Shown here in pieces: positions 51,690 to 59,945 of a stretch of 64,000 bases of DNA. This stretch comes from DAHVFK01 sp035310985 (GTDB taxonomy: Bacteria; Pseudomonadota; Gammaproteobacteria; Burkholderiales; SG8-39), in contig DATGDH010000166.1 in NCBI GenBank assembly GCA_035310985.1, forward strand, positions 1 to 64,000, read 5' to 3'. Below the pieces are notes generated by a model. That model was not told the origin of the DNA and made no database searches. It worked only from the letters and a program-made list of their open reading frames with translations. Position 1 is the stretch's first letter; every line of letters starts with the position of its first letter. The translations under genes were made by a program, and so were the position numbers.

Positions 51690-52010
51690 ATGGCGCGCCG
51701 CAAGCAAGCACGCTGGTCGCAGCAGGTGACCGCAGGCAGCAATGCGCTCGACCTCGAGCCCGGCGTGTTCACCTGGCGCGACCCGCGGCGCATTGCGCGC
51801 TCGCTGCAGGCGTCCGCCGAGCTCAGCACGCGGCGCAAAGCCGAGCCGTTCCGCTCGGCGATGTCGATGCTGGTGTTCTACGTCAACCGCGCCGGCGCCA
51901 ATCTACCGGCGGAGCGGCGACGGCGGCTGGAAGCGGCGAAGGACGAGCTGCGCGCGCTGTACGGGCGCCCACGCAAGGCGCCGGCGCCGCGGCGCCTCAG
52001 CGCGCGCTGA
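51690..52010 (+). CDS. DUF3175 family protein
   Basis: 106 residues with the DUF3175 pattern (WSQQVTAGSNALDLEPGVFTW, SLQASAELSTRRKAEPFRSAMSMLVFYVNRAG) and a basic tail. Cytoplasmic, highly charged; function unknown. Start taken at ATG 51690. An in-frame ATG at 51636 lies in the FNR-like box and is less likely. It overlaps the marR end by 14 bases. Confidence 0.82.
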   Translation: MARRKQARWSQQVTAGSNALDLEPGVFTWRDPRRIARSLQASAELSTRRKAEPFRSAMSMLVFYVNRAGANLPAERRRRLEAAKDELRALYGRPRKAPAPRRLSAR

Positions 52011-52449
52011 CTCTTTCCCGGCGCGCGAGCGTCGTCAGGAAGCGCTTCAGCCCGGGGCCGATGCGGCGCAGCTCGTGGCTGTGCGTCGCCGCGAGCTGCG
52101 CGAGCACGCGCCGGCCGCGCACGGTGAGGCGCAGCTCGACCTTGCGCCGGTCGGCGCTCGAGTGCCCGCGCACGATCAGCCCTTCCTGGACCAGGCGGTC
52201 GACCAGGCCGACCGCGCTGTTGTGCTTGATGAGGAGCTGCTGCGCCAGATCCGCGATCGCGATGCGCTCGCCCTCGGGGCATCCGCGCAGGATCAGCATC
52301 GCCTGGTAATGCTGCGAGGTGAGCCCCGCCTCGGCGGCCGCTGCTTCGCTGAAGTGGAGGTACTCGCGCAGCGCGCGGCGAAATGCCGCGAGACGCGCGT
52401 AGTCCCGCGTGCTCAGCCTGAATCGCTTTTCAGCTCGCTTCAGCTCCAT
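51997..52449 (-). CDS. MarR-family transcriptional regulator
   Basis: 150 residues with the MarR winged helix (TSQHYQAMLILRGCPEGERIAIADLAQQLLIKHNSAVGLVDRLVQEGLI, wing HSSADRRKVELRLT). It is divergent from the ABC transporter operon, so it probably represses it or itself. A perfect GGATGC-TT-GCATCC palindrome lies five bases upstream of its start. Confidence 0.9.
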   Translation of the reverse strand: MELKRAEKRFRLSTRDYARLAAFRRALREYLHFSEAAAAEAGLTSQHYQAMLILRGCPEGERIAIADLAQQLLIKHNSAVGLVDRLVQEGLIVRGHSSADRRKVELRLTVRGRRVLAQLAATHSHELRRIGPGLKRFLTTLARRERVSAR

Positions 52450-52453
52450 GACC

Positions 52454-52467
52454 GGATGCTTGCATCC
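52454..52467. promoter_or_regulatory. Candidate MarR operator
   Basis: Perfect palindrome GGATGCTTGCATCC lies between marR (5 bases upstream of its ATG) and the transporter operon, with another GGATGC at 52490-52495 next to a TAATAT -10-like hexamer (52499-52504) for the transporter. The spacing suits a repressor controlling both directions. Confidence 0.5.
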
Positions 52468-52576
52468 CGCTTACGCGCACCTGCACGCTGGATGCGGGTA
52501 ATATCGCGCCACGACATAAGTAGAAGAATGCCATTCCGGCACATCTTAGCCTGACATTTCACTCAGAGGAGAGGTT

Positions 52577-53923
52577 ATGAAAGATCGCAACACGAAAATG
52601 CACGGGCGCCGCGACTTCATGCGCGTGGGCCTGACCGTGGCGGGCGGGCTCGCGCTGCCCGCCGGATTCGCCACGCGCGCCTTCGCCGAGGCGCGCGGGC
52701 CGCTCGGCACCTGGCCGGCCGGGGTGACCGGCGACACGGTGTACATCGGCGCGGCGGTTCCGCGTACCGGGCCCTATGCGGTGCAGGGCGAAGACGAGCT
52801 CAAGGGCATGGAGCTCGCCGTCGAGCACATCAACGAGGGCAACGCGCTCGCAAGGAAGATCGCGCCCAAGCTCAAGAAGGGCGTGCTCGGCAAGCAGGTG
52901 AAGCTGCTCGTCGCCGATTCAGGCGCCAAGCCGAACGAGGCGGTGCAGGCCGAGCAGCGCTTCATAAACGAGAACAAGATCATGGCGATGACGGGGTCGA
53001 CCTCGAGCGCCGTGGCGGTGGCGCTGAACAAGTTCGCCGAGCGCGAGAAGGTGCTGTACCTGGTGGCGATCTCCGGCTCGAACGACACCACCGGCAAGGA
53101 TTGCGCGCGCTACAGCTTCCGCCAGTGCTTCTACGGCGAGACGGCGGCGAATGCGATCGGTCCGGTGCTGCTGAAGACCTTCGGCAAGAACAAGAAGGCG
53201 GCGTTCATGACCCCCGACTACACCTACGGCCACACCGTCACGAAGTCGATGAACGACTATCTGGCCAAGAACGGCGGCTGGACGATGGTGACCAACCAGA
53301 TCTCGCCGCTCGGCACGTCAGACTTCAGCTCCTACCTGACCAACATCGCCAACTCCGGCGCCGAGGTCCTGATCAACGTGAACTGGGGACGCGACGCGGT
53401 GCTGTCGATCCAGCAGGCCCACCAGTTCGGCATCCTGCCCAAGATGAAGCTGGTGATCCCCTACCAGATCCCGTTCCTCACCAAGGAAGTCGGGCCCGAG
53501 ATCATGCAGGGCGTGTACGCAGCGACCGATTTCTGGTGGACGCTCGAGGACAAGTATCCGCTCGCCAAGATGTTCGTCGAGGCGTTCGAGAAGAAGTACG
53601 GCTACAAGCCCGAGTGGGGCGCGAACAACGCATACATGCAATTCGCCATCTGGGCGCGCATGGTCGAGGAAGCCGGCAGCTTCTACCCGCCGGACGTCAT
53701 CAAGACCTACGAGAAGGGCGAGACGTTCGAGTCCACAGTGGGCCCGGTGCACTTCCGCGCCGCCGACCACCAGCTGGTGCGCCCGGTGATCATCGTGCGC
53801 GGCAAGAAGCCGAGCGAAATGCGCAACAAGGAAGACTACTGGCAGGTCACCGAGGTCGTGCCCGGCGCGCCGCTCATGCAGAAGCCCGACGCGTTCGGCT
53901 GCCAGCTCGGCGACTACACCTAG
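52577..53923 (+). CDS. ABC transporter substrate-binding protein, branched-chain amino acid/amide family
   Basis: 448-residue periplasmic binding protein with a Tat-like signal (GRRDFMRVGLTVAGGLA). The Leu-binding-protein fold shows VYIGAAVPRTGPYAVQGEDELKGMELAVEHIN, TGSTSSAVAVALNKFAE and TPDYTYGHTVTKSM. A strong GAGGAGAGG site precedes ATG 52577. The ligand is unknown; relatives bind amides, amino acids or aromatic acids. Confidence 0.9.
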   Translation: MKDRNTKMHGRRDFMRVGLTVAGGLALPAGFATRAFAEARGPLGTWPAGVTGDTVYIGAAVPRTGPYAVQGEDELKGMELAVEHINEGNALARKIAPKLKKGVLGKQVKLLVADSGAKPNEAVQAEQRFINENKIMAMTGSTSSAVAVALNKFAEREKVLYLVAISGSNDTTGKDCARYSFRQCFYGETAANAIGPVLLKTFGKNKKAAFMTPDYTYGHTVTKSMNDYLAKNGGWTMVTNQISPLGTSDFSSYLTNIANSGAEVLINVNWGRDAVLSIQQAHQFGILPKMKLVIPYQIPFLTKEVGPEIMQGVYAATDFWWTLEDKYPLAKMFVEAFEKKYGYKPEWGANNAYMQFAIWARMVEEAGSFYPPDVIKTYEKGETFESTVGPVHFRAADHQLVRPVIIVRGKKPSEMRNKEDYWQVTEVVPGAPLMQKPDAFGCQLGDYT

Positions 53924-53951
53924 GTTAAGATCGCAGCCGCGCACCGGCGCT

Positions 53952-53973
53952 GCAGGCGGCGTTCGCCGCCTGC
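53952..53973 (+). terminator. Intercistronic hairpin between binding protein and LivH genes
   Basis: Perfect ten-base stem GCAGGCGGCG/CGCCGCCTGC with a TT loop, extended by GCGC pairs, sits in the 74-base gap. Only two T follow, so it is more likely a partial terminator or mRNA-stabilising stem that raises the level of the binding protein over the membrane subunits. Confidence 0.5.
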
Positions 53974-53997
53974 GGCGCTTTGGCGCGCGTACGCTGC

Positions 53998-54873
53998 ATG
54001 GTCACCTGGTCTAATTTCTTCTCGCAGCTGTTCAACGGCCTGGCGCTCGGGGCGCTGCTCGCGCTCATCAGCTCGGGGCTGACGATCATCTACGGCACGC
54101 TCGGCGTGCTGAACCTCGCGCACGGGGCGATGTTCATGCTCGGCGGCTACGCCGGCTACGTCGCGTATGAGCGCAGCGGCTCGTTCGTCGTCGCCCTGAT
54201 CGCCGGCACGCTGTTCCTGCTCGTCGTCGGCATCGTGATGGAACGCGTCATCATCCGCCATTTCTACAAGCGGCCGCCCGAAGACCAGCTGCTCGTGACC
54301 TTCGGGCTCTCGATCTGCTTCGTCGAGATCGTGCGCTACTTCTTTTCCAGCCTGTCGAAGACCGTGCCGGCGCCCGCGGTCTTCTCCGGGATCACCAATC
54401 TGGGCTTCATGTTCTATCCGACCTATCGCCTCGCGGTGGTCGGCATCGTCGCGCTGGCGCTGATCGCGCTGTTCCTGGTCCTGTACAAGACGCGTCTCGG
54501 CCTCATCGTGCGCGCCGGGATCGAGGACTCGGTGATGGTCGATTCCCTGGGCGTGAACGTCGACCGAGTGTTCATGCTCGTGTTCGGCATCGGCGCGATG
54601 GCGGCAGGCTTCGCCGGCATCGTCAACGCCCCGGTGGTCTCTCTCGCGCCGGACATGGGCGAGGCGATCCTGGTGCAGACCTTCGTCGTGGTCGTCATCG
54701 GCGGCGTCGGGTCCTTCCCGGGCGCGGTGCTCGGCGGCCTGATCGCCGGTGAGATCATCAGCATCACCTCGATGTTCAACCCCGGCTACGCGTACGTCAT
54801 GCTCTTCGCGGCGATGGCCCTGGTGCTGATGGTCCGCCCGCACGGCCTGCTCGGCGTGAAGGGGCGCGAATGA
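53998..54873 (+). CDS. livH: LivH-type ABC permease
   Basis: 291-residue inner-membrane permease with about eight TM helices. The LivH signature regions are FNGLALGALLALISSGLTIIYGTLGVLNLAHG and GIGAMAAGFAGIVNAPVV, and the terminal GGVGSFPGAVLGGLIAGE. ATG 53998 is chosen for the typical N-terminus; a start at 53980 is possible. It overlaps the LivM-LivG fusion. Confidence 0.92.
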   Translation: MVTWSNFFSQLFNGLALGALLALISSGLTIIYGTLGVLNLAHGAMFMLGGYAGYVAYERSGSFVVALIAGTLFLLVVGIVMERVIIRHFYKRPPEDQLLVTFGLSICFVEIVRYFFSSLSKTVPAPAVFSGITNLGFMFYPTYRLAVVGIVALALIALFLVLYKTRLGLIVRAGIEDSVMVDSLGVNVDRVFMLVFGIGAMAAGFAGIVNAPVVSLAPDMGEAILVQTFVVVVIGGVGSFPGAVLGGLIAGEIISITSMFNPGYAYVMLFAAMALVLMVRPHGLLGVKGRE

Positions 54874-56762
54874 ACGCGGATCGGCTGGGCAATACGCAGC
54901 GCCCCTTTCTGGTCGAGGCGCTGACGGCGGCGGCGCTGATCGCCGCGCCGATCGTGCTGCCGTACCTGGACGCGGCTCCGGATACGGTCAACCGGATCCT
55001 GGTGTGGGGCATGCTTGGCATCGGCTTCGACATCCTGTTCGGCTACACCGGGTTGCTGTCCTTCGGCCAGTCGGCCCTGTACGGCACGGGAGGCATGGTG
55101 GCGGCCTACCTGCTCACGCAGGCGGGATTCCCGCACGTCGTGACCGCCCTCTTCATCGGCATGATCGTCGCGGCCGTCGTCGGCTATCTGGTCGGCCTGA
55201 TTGCGCTGCGCCGCACCGGGATCTACTTCGCCATGATCACGGTGGCGATCGCCGAGGTCTTCTTCTTCGTCGAGTTCAATCCGCTCGCGCACTGGACCGG
55301 GGGCGAGAACGGCCTGCCCGGGGTGCCTGCACCGGCGCTCTACCTCGGCTTCACCACCCTCAAGTTCAACGCGGGCTGGACGCTCTATCCCTTCCTCGCG
55401 TTCTTCTACTTCATCGGCATCGTGATCGCCCTGCGCATCGTGCGCTCTCCGGTCGGCGCGATCTTCCGCGCGATCCGCGAGAACCCGTTGCGCGCGGCGG
55501 CGGTCGGGCACAGCGTGCACGCCTACAAGCTCTGCGCCTTCGTCGTCGCCGCCGCCTACGCCGGCTTCGCCGGCGGCCTGCTCGGCGTCATGCAGGGGTT
55601 CATGCCGCCCGACGCATTCATGTTCGACACCTCGGGCCAGCTCGTGATGCAGACCGCGATCGGCGGCATCGGCACGCTGTTCGGGCCGCTGCTGGGCGCT
55701 TCCGTGTGGCTGTTCCTGCAGGACTTCCTGCAGGACACGCTCAAGCTCGGCGCCACCTGGAAGCTGGTGCTCGGGGTCGTTTTCGTGCTGCTCGTCTTTT
55801 TCCTGCGCCACGGCCTGATCGGCGGCATCCGCGCCCTGTACGAGCTCGGGACCGGGAAGCCGGCGCCCGCCGAGCCGAAGGACGAGCCGGCGGCCTCCGG
55901 CGAAACCGCCGAGGAGGCGCAGCGCGCCGCCGCCGCCGCGGCGGGCCCGGCCGTGTCCGCCACGCTGGTGCGCCACCACGCCTCGCGCAGCTTCAGCGGG
56001 CCGATCCTGCAAACGACGGGCCTGAGCAAGCACTACGGCGGCATCGCGGCGAACGTCGACATCGAGTTCAGCGTGAACTCCGGAGAGGTGCGCGGCATCA
56101 TCGGACCGAACGGCGCCGGCAAGTCGACCTTCTTCAAGATGCTCACCTGCGAGGTGCCGCCGAGCTCCGGCCGGATCACCTTCGAGGGGCGCGACATCAC
56201 CGGCATGAGCGTCACCGACGTGTGCCAGCTCGGCCTCACCAAGAGCTACCAGGTCAATCAGCTCTTCAATCGCCTTACGGTGCGGGAGAACCTCACGATC
56301 GCCGCGCTCGCCGAGCTGCGCGGCAAGTTCAGGCTCGACATGCTGCACAGCCTGTGGAAGATCCCCGGCCTGCGCGAGCAGGTCGAGCACACGCTCGAGC
56401 TCGTGAACCTCACCCGGCGCCCCGACACGCCCGTGTCGCAGCTTGCCTACGGCGAGAAGCGCAGGCTCGAGGTGGGCCTCGCGCTCGCCTCTTCGCCCAG
56501 CCTGCTGCTCCTGGACGAGCCCCTCGCGGGCATGAGCCCGCGCGAGCGCATCGAGACGGTGAAGCTGCTGAAGTCGATCAGCCGCGGGCGCACGATGATC
56601 ATCATCGACCACGACATGGCCTCTCTCTTCGAGCTCGCCGAACGCATCACCGTGCTGCAGGAAGGCCGCGTGCTGGTCGAGGGCACGCCCGACGAGATAA
56701 AGAGCAACGCCCAGGTGCAGGAGGCCTACCTCGGCGGCGTTCAGGAGGCGGCCGCGCAATGA
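54870..56762 (+). CDS. LivM-LivG fusion: permease joined to ABC ATPase
   Basis: 630 residues. About 1-320 is a LivM permease (GLLSFGQSALYGTGGM, RRTGIYFAMITVAIAEV, IRENPLRAAAVGHSV). A charged Ala/Pro/Glu linker occupies about 325-365. About 370-625 is a LivG ATPase (Walker A GPNGAGKST, signature LAYGEKRRLEVGLAL, Walker B LLLLDEPLAGMSP). These are separate proteins in E. coli. The fusion fixes one ATPase per LivM and places LivF as the second ATPase. Confidence 0.92.
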   Translation: MNADRLGNTQRPFLVEALTAAALIAAPIVLPYLDAAPDTVNRILVWGMLGIGFDILFGYTGLLSFGQSALYGTGGMVAAYLLTQAGFPHVVTALFIGMIVAAVVGYLVGLIALRRTGIYFAMITVAIAEVFFFVEFNPLAHWTGGENGLPGVPAPALYLGFTTLKFNAGWTLYPFLAFFYFIGIVIALRIVRSPVGAIFRAIRENPLRAAAVGHSVHAYKLCAFVVAAAYAGFAGGLLGVMQGFMPPDAFMFDTSGQLVMQTAIGGIGTLFGPLLGASVWLFLQDFLQDTLKLGATWKLVLGVVFVLLVFFLRHGLIGGIRALYELGTGKPAPAEPKDEPAASGETAEEAQRAAAAAAGPAVSATLVRHHASRSFSGPILQTTGLSKHYGGIAANVDIEFSVNSGEVRGIIGPNGAGKSTFFKMLTCEVPPSSGRITFEGRDITGMSVTDVCQLGLTKSYQVNQLFNRLTVRENLTIAALAELRGKFRLDMLHSLWKIPGLREQVEHTLELVNLTRRPDTPVSQLAYGEKRRLEVGLALASSPSLLLLDEPLAGMSPRERIETVKLLKSISRGRTMIIIDHDMASLFELAERITVLQEGRVLVEGTPDEIKSNAQVQEAYLGGVQEAAAQ

Positions 56763-57457
56763 GCCTGCTCGAGGTCAGCGGGCTGCACAGCTACTACGGG
56801 GACTCGCACATCCTGTTCGACGTCTCGCTGCGCGTCGAGAAGAACGAGGTGGTCGCGCTGCTCGGACGCAACGGCGCGGGCAAGAGCACGACCCTGAAGA
56901 GCCTGATGGGCGTGGTGACGCCGCGCGCGGGCTCGGTCCTGCTCGACGGCGTCGAGATGGCCGGCAAGAAGAGCCACACCATCGCGCGCGCCGGCATGCA
57001 GCTCGTGCACGAGGAGCGCCGCATCTTCGGCAGCCTGAACGTCGAGGAAAATCTCGTCCTCGCCGGGCTGACGGCGTCATCCCGCTGGCCGCTCGAGCGC
57101 ATCTACCAGATGTTCCCGCGCCTCAAGGAGCGCCGCCGCAGCCGCGGCACCGACCTCTCGGGAGGCGAGCAGCAGATGCTCGCCATCGCACGTGCGCTGG
57201 TGCGCGAGCCGAAGATCGTCCTGCTCGACGAGCCCTTCGAGGGGCTCGCGCCCTCGATCGTGCGCTACCTGGTGGAAGCCTGCCACGAGCTGGCGGCCGC
57301 GGGCCAGACCATCGTGCTGGTGGAGCAGAACATCGCCGCGACGCTCGCCCTCGCGCAGCGCGTCTACATGCTCGCCAACGGGCACATCGTCCACGAAGGC
57401 CCGGCGCAGGAGATCAGGGCGCAGCCCGAGATTCTGCAGCGCTATCTGGGCGTATAG
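56759..57457 (+). CDS. livF: LivF-type ABC ATPase
   Basis: 232 residues with Walker A (GRNGAGKST), signature LSGGEQQML, Walker B IVLLDEPFEGLAP and ending VHEGPAQEIRAQPEILQRYLGV, typical of LivF. It overlaps the fusion gene by four bases. Confidence 0.93.
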   Translation: MSLLEVSGLHSYYGDSHILFDVSLRVEKNEVVALLGRNGAGKSTTLKSLMGVVTPRAGSVLLDGVEMAGKKSHTIARAGMQLVHEERRIFGSLNVEENLVLAGLTASSRWPLERIYQMFPRLKERRRSRGTDLSGGEQQMLAIARALVREPKIVLLDEPFEGLAPSIVRYLVEACHELAAAGQTIVLVEQNIAATLALAQRVYMLANGHIVHEGPAQEIRAQPEILQRYLGV

Positions 57458-57465
57458 GCGGCGCC

Positions 57466-58635
57466 ATGCGCCGTACTTCCGCACGCATCGCGCTGATGCT
57501 CGGCAATTTCGTCATCGGGCTCGCGATCGTCGGCATCGCCGGCATGCTGTCCGATCTCGCCGGCGGTCTCGGAGTGTCGATTCAGCAGGCGGGCCTGCTC
57601 GTCACGGCTGGCGCGATCGTGCTGTGCGCCGGATCGCCGCTGGTCGTATGGGCGACGAGCGCACTCGACCGCAGGCTGCTGCTTGCCGGCTCGCTCGTAC
57701 TCACCGGGCTGGCGTACCTCGCCTCCGCACTGAGCCCGCACTACGGCGCGCTGCTCGCCCTGCGCGTGGTGGCGATGGCCGCCGCGGCCCCGTTCACGCC
57801 CGTTGCCGCGAGCACGGTAGCGGCGATCGTTCCGCAGGCCGAGCGCCCGGGCGCCATCACCTTCGTGTTTCTCGGCTGGTCGCTTTCGGTCGCGGCCGGG
57901 CTGCCGGCGGTCGCCTTCGTCGCGGCGCACGCGGGCTGGCAGGCCTCGTTCGCGGCGATCGGCGCGGGACTGCTCGCCTGCGCGGCGCTCGTTTTCCTGG
58001 CTCTGCCGGCCGGCTTGCGCGGCGCGCCGATCTCGCTCGGCAGCTGGGGCACCCTGGGGCGCAACCGCTTCGTGCTCACCCTGCTCGCGATTACCGCGGC
58101 GCAGATCGCGGGGCAGTTCGCGGTATTCACGTATCTCGCCCCGCTGCTCGTGCGGCTGGCGGGCGCCGAAGTGACCGTGATCGGCCTGTTCTTCTCGCTC
58201 TACGGAGTGACCGGCTTCGTCGGCAACGTCGTCGCGACGCGGCTGGTCGCGAGGCGCGGCGCGTTCGCCACCTCCGCCATCGCCCTGCTGTCCATCTTCT
58301 GCGGACTCTCGCTGTGGACCCTCGGCGCCGGCACGCTCGCCGTGATGGGCGCGGGCGTGGCCTTCTGGGGCCTGGGATTCGCGGCGATCAACTCGATGCA
58401 GCAGGCGCGCCTCGTCGCGGCCGTTCCCGCGCTCGGCAGCGCCGCGGTGGCGCTAAACACCTCGGCGATCTACGTCGGCCAGGCGATCGGCTCGGCGCTC
58501 GGAGGCGTGCTCTTCGCCCACGACCTCCCGCGCACCCTCGGCTTCGCCGCGATGATTCTTGTCGGAGCGAGCCTCGCGCTGCTCGCGACGACGCGCGAGG
58601 CGCGCGTAGAATCTCGCGGCATGGGAGAGCACTGA
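57466..58635 (+). CDS. MFS transporter, DHA1/AraJ-like
   Basis: 389 residues with 12 predicted TM helices; the first half shows LDRRLLLAGSLVLTGL and the second AAINSMQQARLVAAVP, typical of the drug:H+ antiporter 1 branch. It follows livF by eight bases and may be co-transcribed. Substrate unknown. Confidence 0.87.
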   Translation: MRRTSARIALMLGNFVIGLAIVGIAGMLSDLAGGLGVSIQQAGLLVTAGAIVLCAGSPLVVWATSALDRRLLLAGSLVLTGLAYLASALSPHYGALLALRVVAMAAAAPFTPVAASTVAAIVPQAERPGAITFVFLGWSLSVAAGLPAVAFVAAHAGWQASFAAIGAGLLACAALVFLALPAGLRGAPISLGSWGTLGRNRFVLTLLAITAAQIAGQFAVFTYLAPLLVRLAGAEVTVIGLFFSLYGVTGFVGNVVATRLVARRGAFATSAIALLSIFCGLSLWTLGAGTLAVMGAGVAFWGLGFAAINSMQQARLVAAVPALGSAAVALNTSAIYVGQAIGSALGGVLFAHDLPRTLGFAAMILVGASLALLATTREARVESRGMGEH

Positions 58636-58637
58636 CG

Positions 58638-59006
58638 ATGCCGGATCCGCGCGTCTACTTCGCCGCCGAGCGCACCCTGCTCGCCTGGGTGCGCTCCGGC
58701 CTGACCGTGATCGCGATGGGCTTCGTGGTGGCGCGCTTCGGCCTGTTTCTCACGCTGATCTCGGCCTCGCGCGCGCCCGCCGCCGGCGAGCATCACAGCC
58801 ACTGGCTGTCGAGCGCGCTCGGCATCGCGCTCGTCGTGCTCGGCGCGGTGACGATCCTCGGCGCCCTGCACAATCACCGCGCGTACTTGCGCCTGCTGCC
58901 CGCCGAGGACCTGCCCGAGCTGCCGATGCCCTGGCTCACCTCGTTCCTGGCGCTCGCCGCCGCGGCGGTCGGCTTCCTGCTCGCCGTCTATCTCATCGCC
59001 GCGTGA
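58638..59006 (+). CDS. DUF202 (YidH-like) membrane protein
   Basis: 122 residues with three TM helices and the DUF202 start PDPRVYFAAERTLLAWVRSGLTVIAMGFVVARFGLF. It starts two bases after the MFS stop. TAGAAT at 58607-58612, inside the MFS 3' end, could give it its own promoter. Function unknown. Confidence 0.88.
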   Translation: MPDPRVYFAAERTLLAWVRSGLTVIAMGFVVARFGLFLTLISASRAPAAGEHHSHWLSSALGIALVVLGAVTILGALHNHRAYLRLLPAEDLPELPMPWLTSFLALAAAAVGFLLAVYLIAA

Positions 59007-59009
59007 CGG

Positions 59010-59165
59010 CTAGCCCTTGGTGCGGTTCTTGCCGCGGTTGGGCGAGCCCTTGCGCTTCTCCGAGCCGAAGCTGAAGCGGTTTTCGCCCGCGGCTTTGGCC
59101 GCCTCGCGCATGCGCTGCTCGGCGATGGTTTCGCGCTCTTTGGCAGCGCCGGTCTTGCGTTTCAT
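59010..59165 (-). CDS. Small basic hypothetical protein
   Basis: 51 residues starting MKRKTGAAKERETIAEQRMR, then FSFGSEKRKGSPNRGKNRTKG. It is strongly basic, likely alpha-helical in the first half and disordered in the second, which suggests nucleic-acid binding. The gene fills the gap between DUF202 and the Dnr-like regulator. Coding nature is inferred from start, length and charge pattern; no family recognised. Confidence 0.6.
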   Translation of the reverse strand: MKRKTGAAKERETIAEQRMREAAKAAGENRFSFGSEKRKGSPNRGKNRTKG

Positions 59166-59233
59166 GACTGCTCCGAAAAGTCTGACGGTACAGGGGGCGC
59201 CATGTTACCCGATATCGGCGCTGCCGCGCGGCT

Positions 59234-59944
59234 CTATCCGACCTTGGCGGAGTCGGCGCCGCTGCCGCGCAGCCGCTCGAGGTCGAGCACGCGCACGGTG
59301 CGGCCGTTCACCTCGATCAGCCCGGACTCGGCCAGCTCGTGCAGGATGCGCGAGAAGTGCTCCGGCGTCATGTTGAGGCGCGAGGCGATGACGCTCTTGC
59401 CGGGCGTGAGGTTGACCTCGACCGCGCCGCCTTCGCCCGCGAGTTCGGGCATCTCGGCGAGCAGGTAGCCGATCACCCGTTCGGCGCCGGACCGCAGCGT
59501 GTAGGCCTCGACGTCGCGCACCAGGCCGTGCAGGCGGCGCGAGAGGCCGGAGAGCATGCGGCGTGCGAACAGCGGGTCGCGCGCCAACTCGTCGAGCACC
59601 GTCTGCTTGGAAACGTGCAGCAGCATCGAGTCGGCGAGTGCCTGCGCGTACACGATATAGGGCTTGTCCAGGAACATGAGCGCCTCGCCGAAGCTCTGCC
59701 CGGGACGGATGATCTCGACCACCTTCTCGACGCCCTGCGGCGAGGCGAAGCCGAGCTTCACCTGGCCGTAGACCACGACGTGAAAGCCGGTGCAGGGGTC
59801 GCCGGTGTGCACGATCGTCTCGCCCTTGGCGGCGTGCACCGTAAGCGTGCCGGCGGCGATGCGGTCGAGCTCCGCCGAGCTCGTCTCGCTGAACATGGGC
59901 AGGTTGGCGAGGAACGCCTGGACCTTGATCTGCCGGGCGGGCAT
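59234..59944 (-). CDS. Crp/Fnr-family regulator, Dnr-like
   Basis: 236 residues: cyclic-nucleotide-binding-like beta roll (about 15-130), dimer helix, and HTH (about 170-225). The recognition helix TPEHFSRIL holds E195, S198 and R199, the E-x-x-S-R triad that reads TTGAT half-sites in FNR. It has a single Cys (C51) and no N-terminal Cys cluster, so it cannot carry an FNR-type [4Fe-4S] cluster and resembles the heme/NO-sensing Dnr group. It is the last gene downstream of nirN and is the likely regulator of the FNR-type boxes here. Confidence 0.88.
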   Translation of the reverse strand: MPARQIKVQAFLANLPMFSETSSAELDRIAAGTLTVHAAKGETIVHTGDPCTGFHVVVYGQVKLGFASPQGVEKVVEIIRPGQSFGEALMFLDKPYIVYAQALADSMLLHVSKQTVLDELARDPLFARRMLSGLSRRLHGLVRDVEAYTLRSGAERVIGYLLAEMPELAGEGGAVEVNLTPGKSVIASRLNMTPEHFSRILHELAESGLIEVNGRTVRVLDLERLRGSGADSAKVG

Positions 59945-59945
59945 G

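Noticed and set aside
52529..52555. Eight-codon upstream open frame (MPFRHILA) before the binding-protein gene
   Set aside because: No clear ribosome site and no attenuator structure next to it; too short to support as a leader peptide.
55004..56756. Alternative plus-strand frame running through the LivM-LivG fusion into LivF
   Set aside because: It is in frame with livF only by chance; the upstream part is Arg/Ala-rich shadow, while the other frame gives a clear permease-ATPase.
54786..56759. 657-codon minus-strand frame opposite LivM-LivG
   Set aside because: Antisense shadow without motifs, start site or conserved composition.
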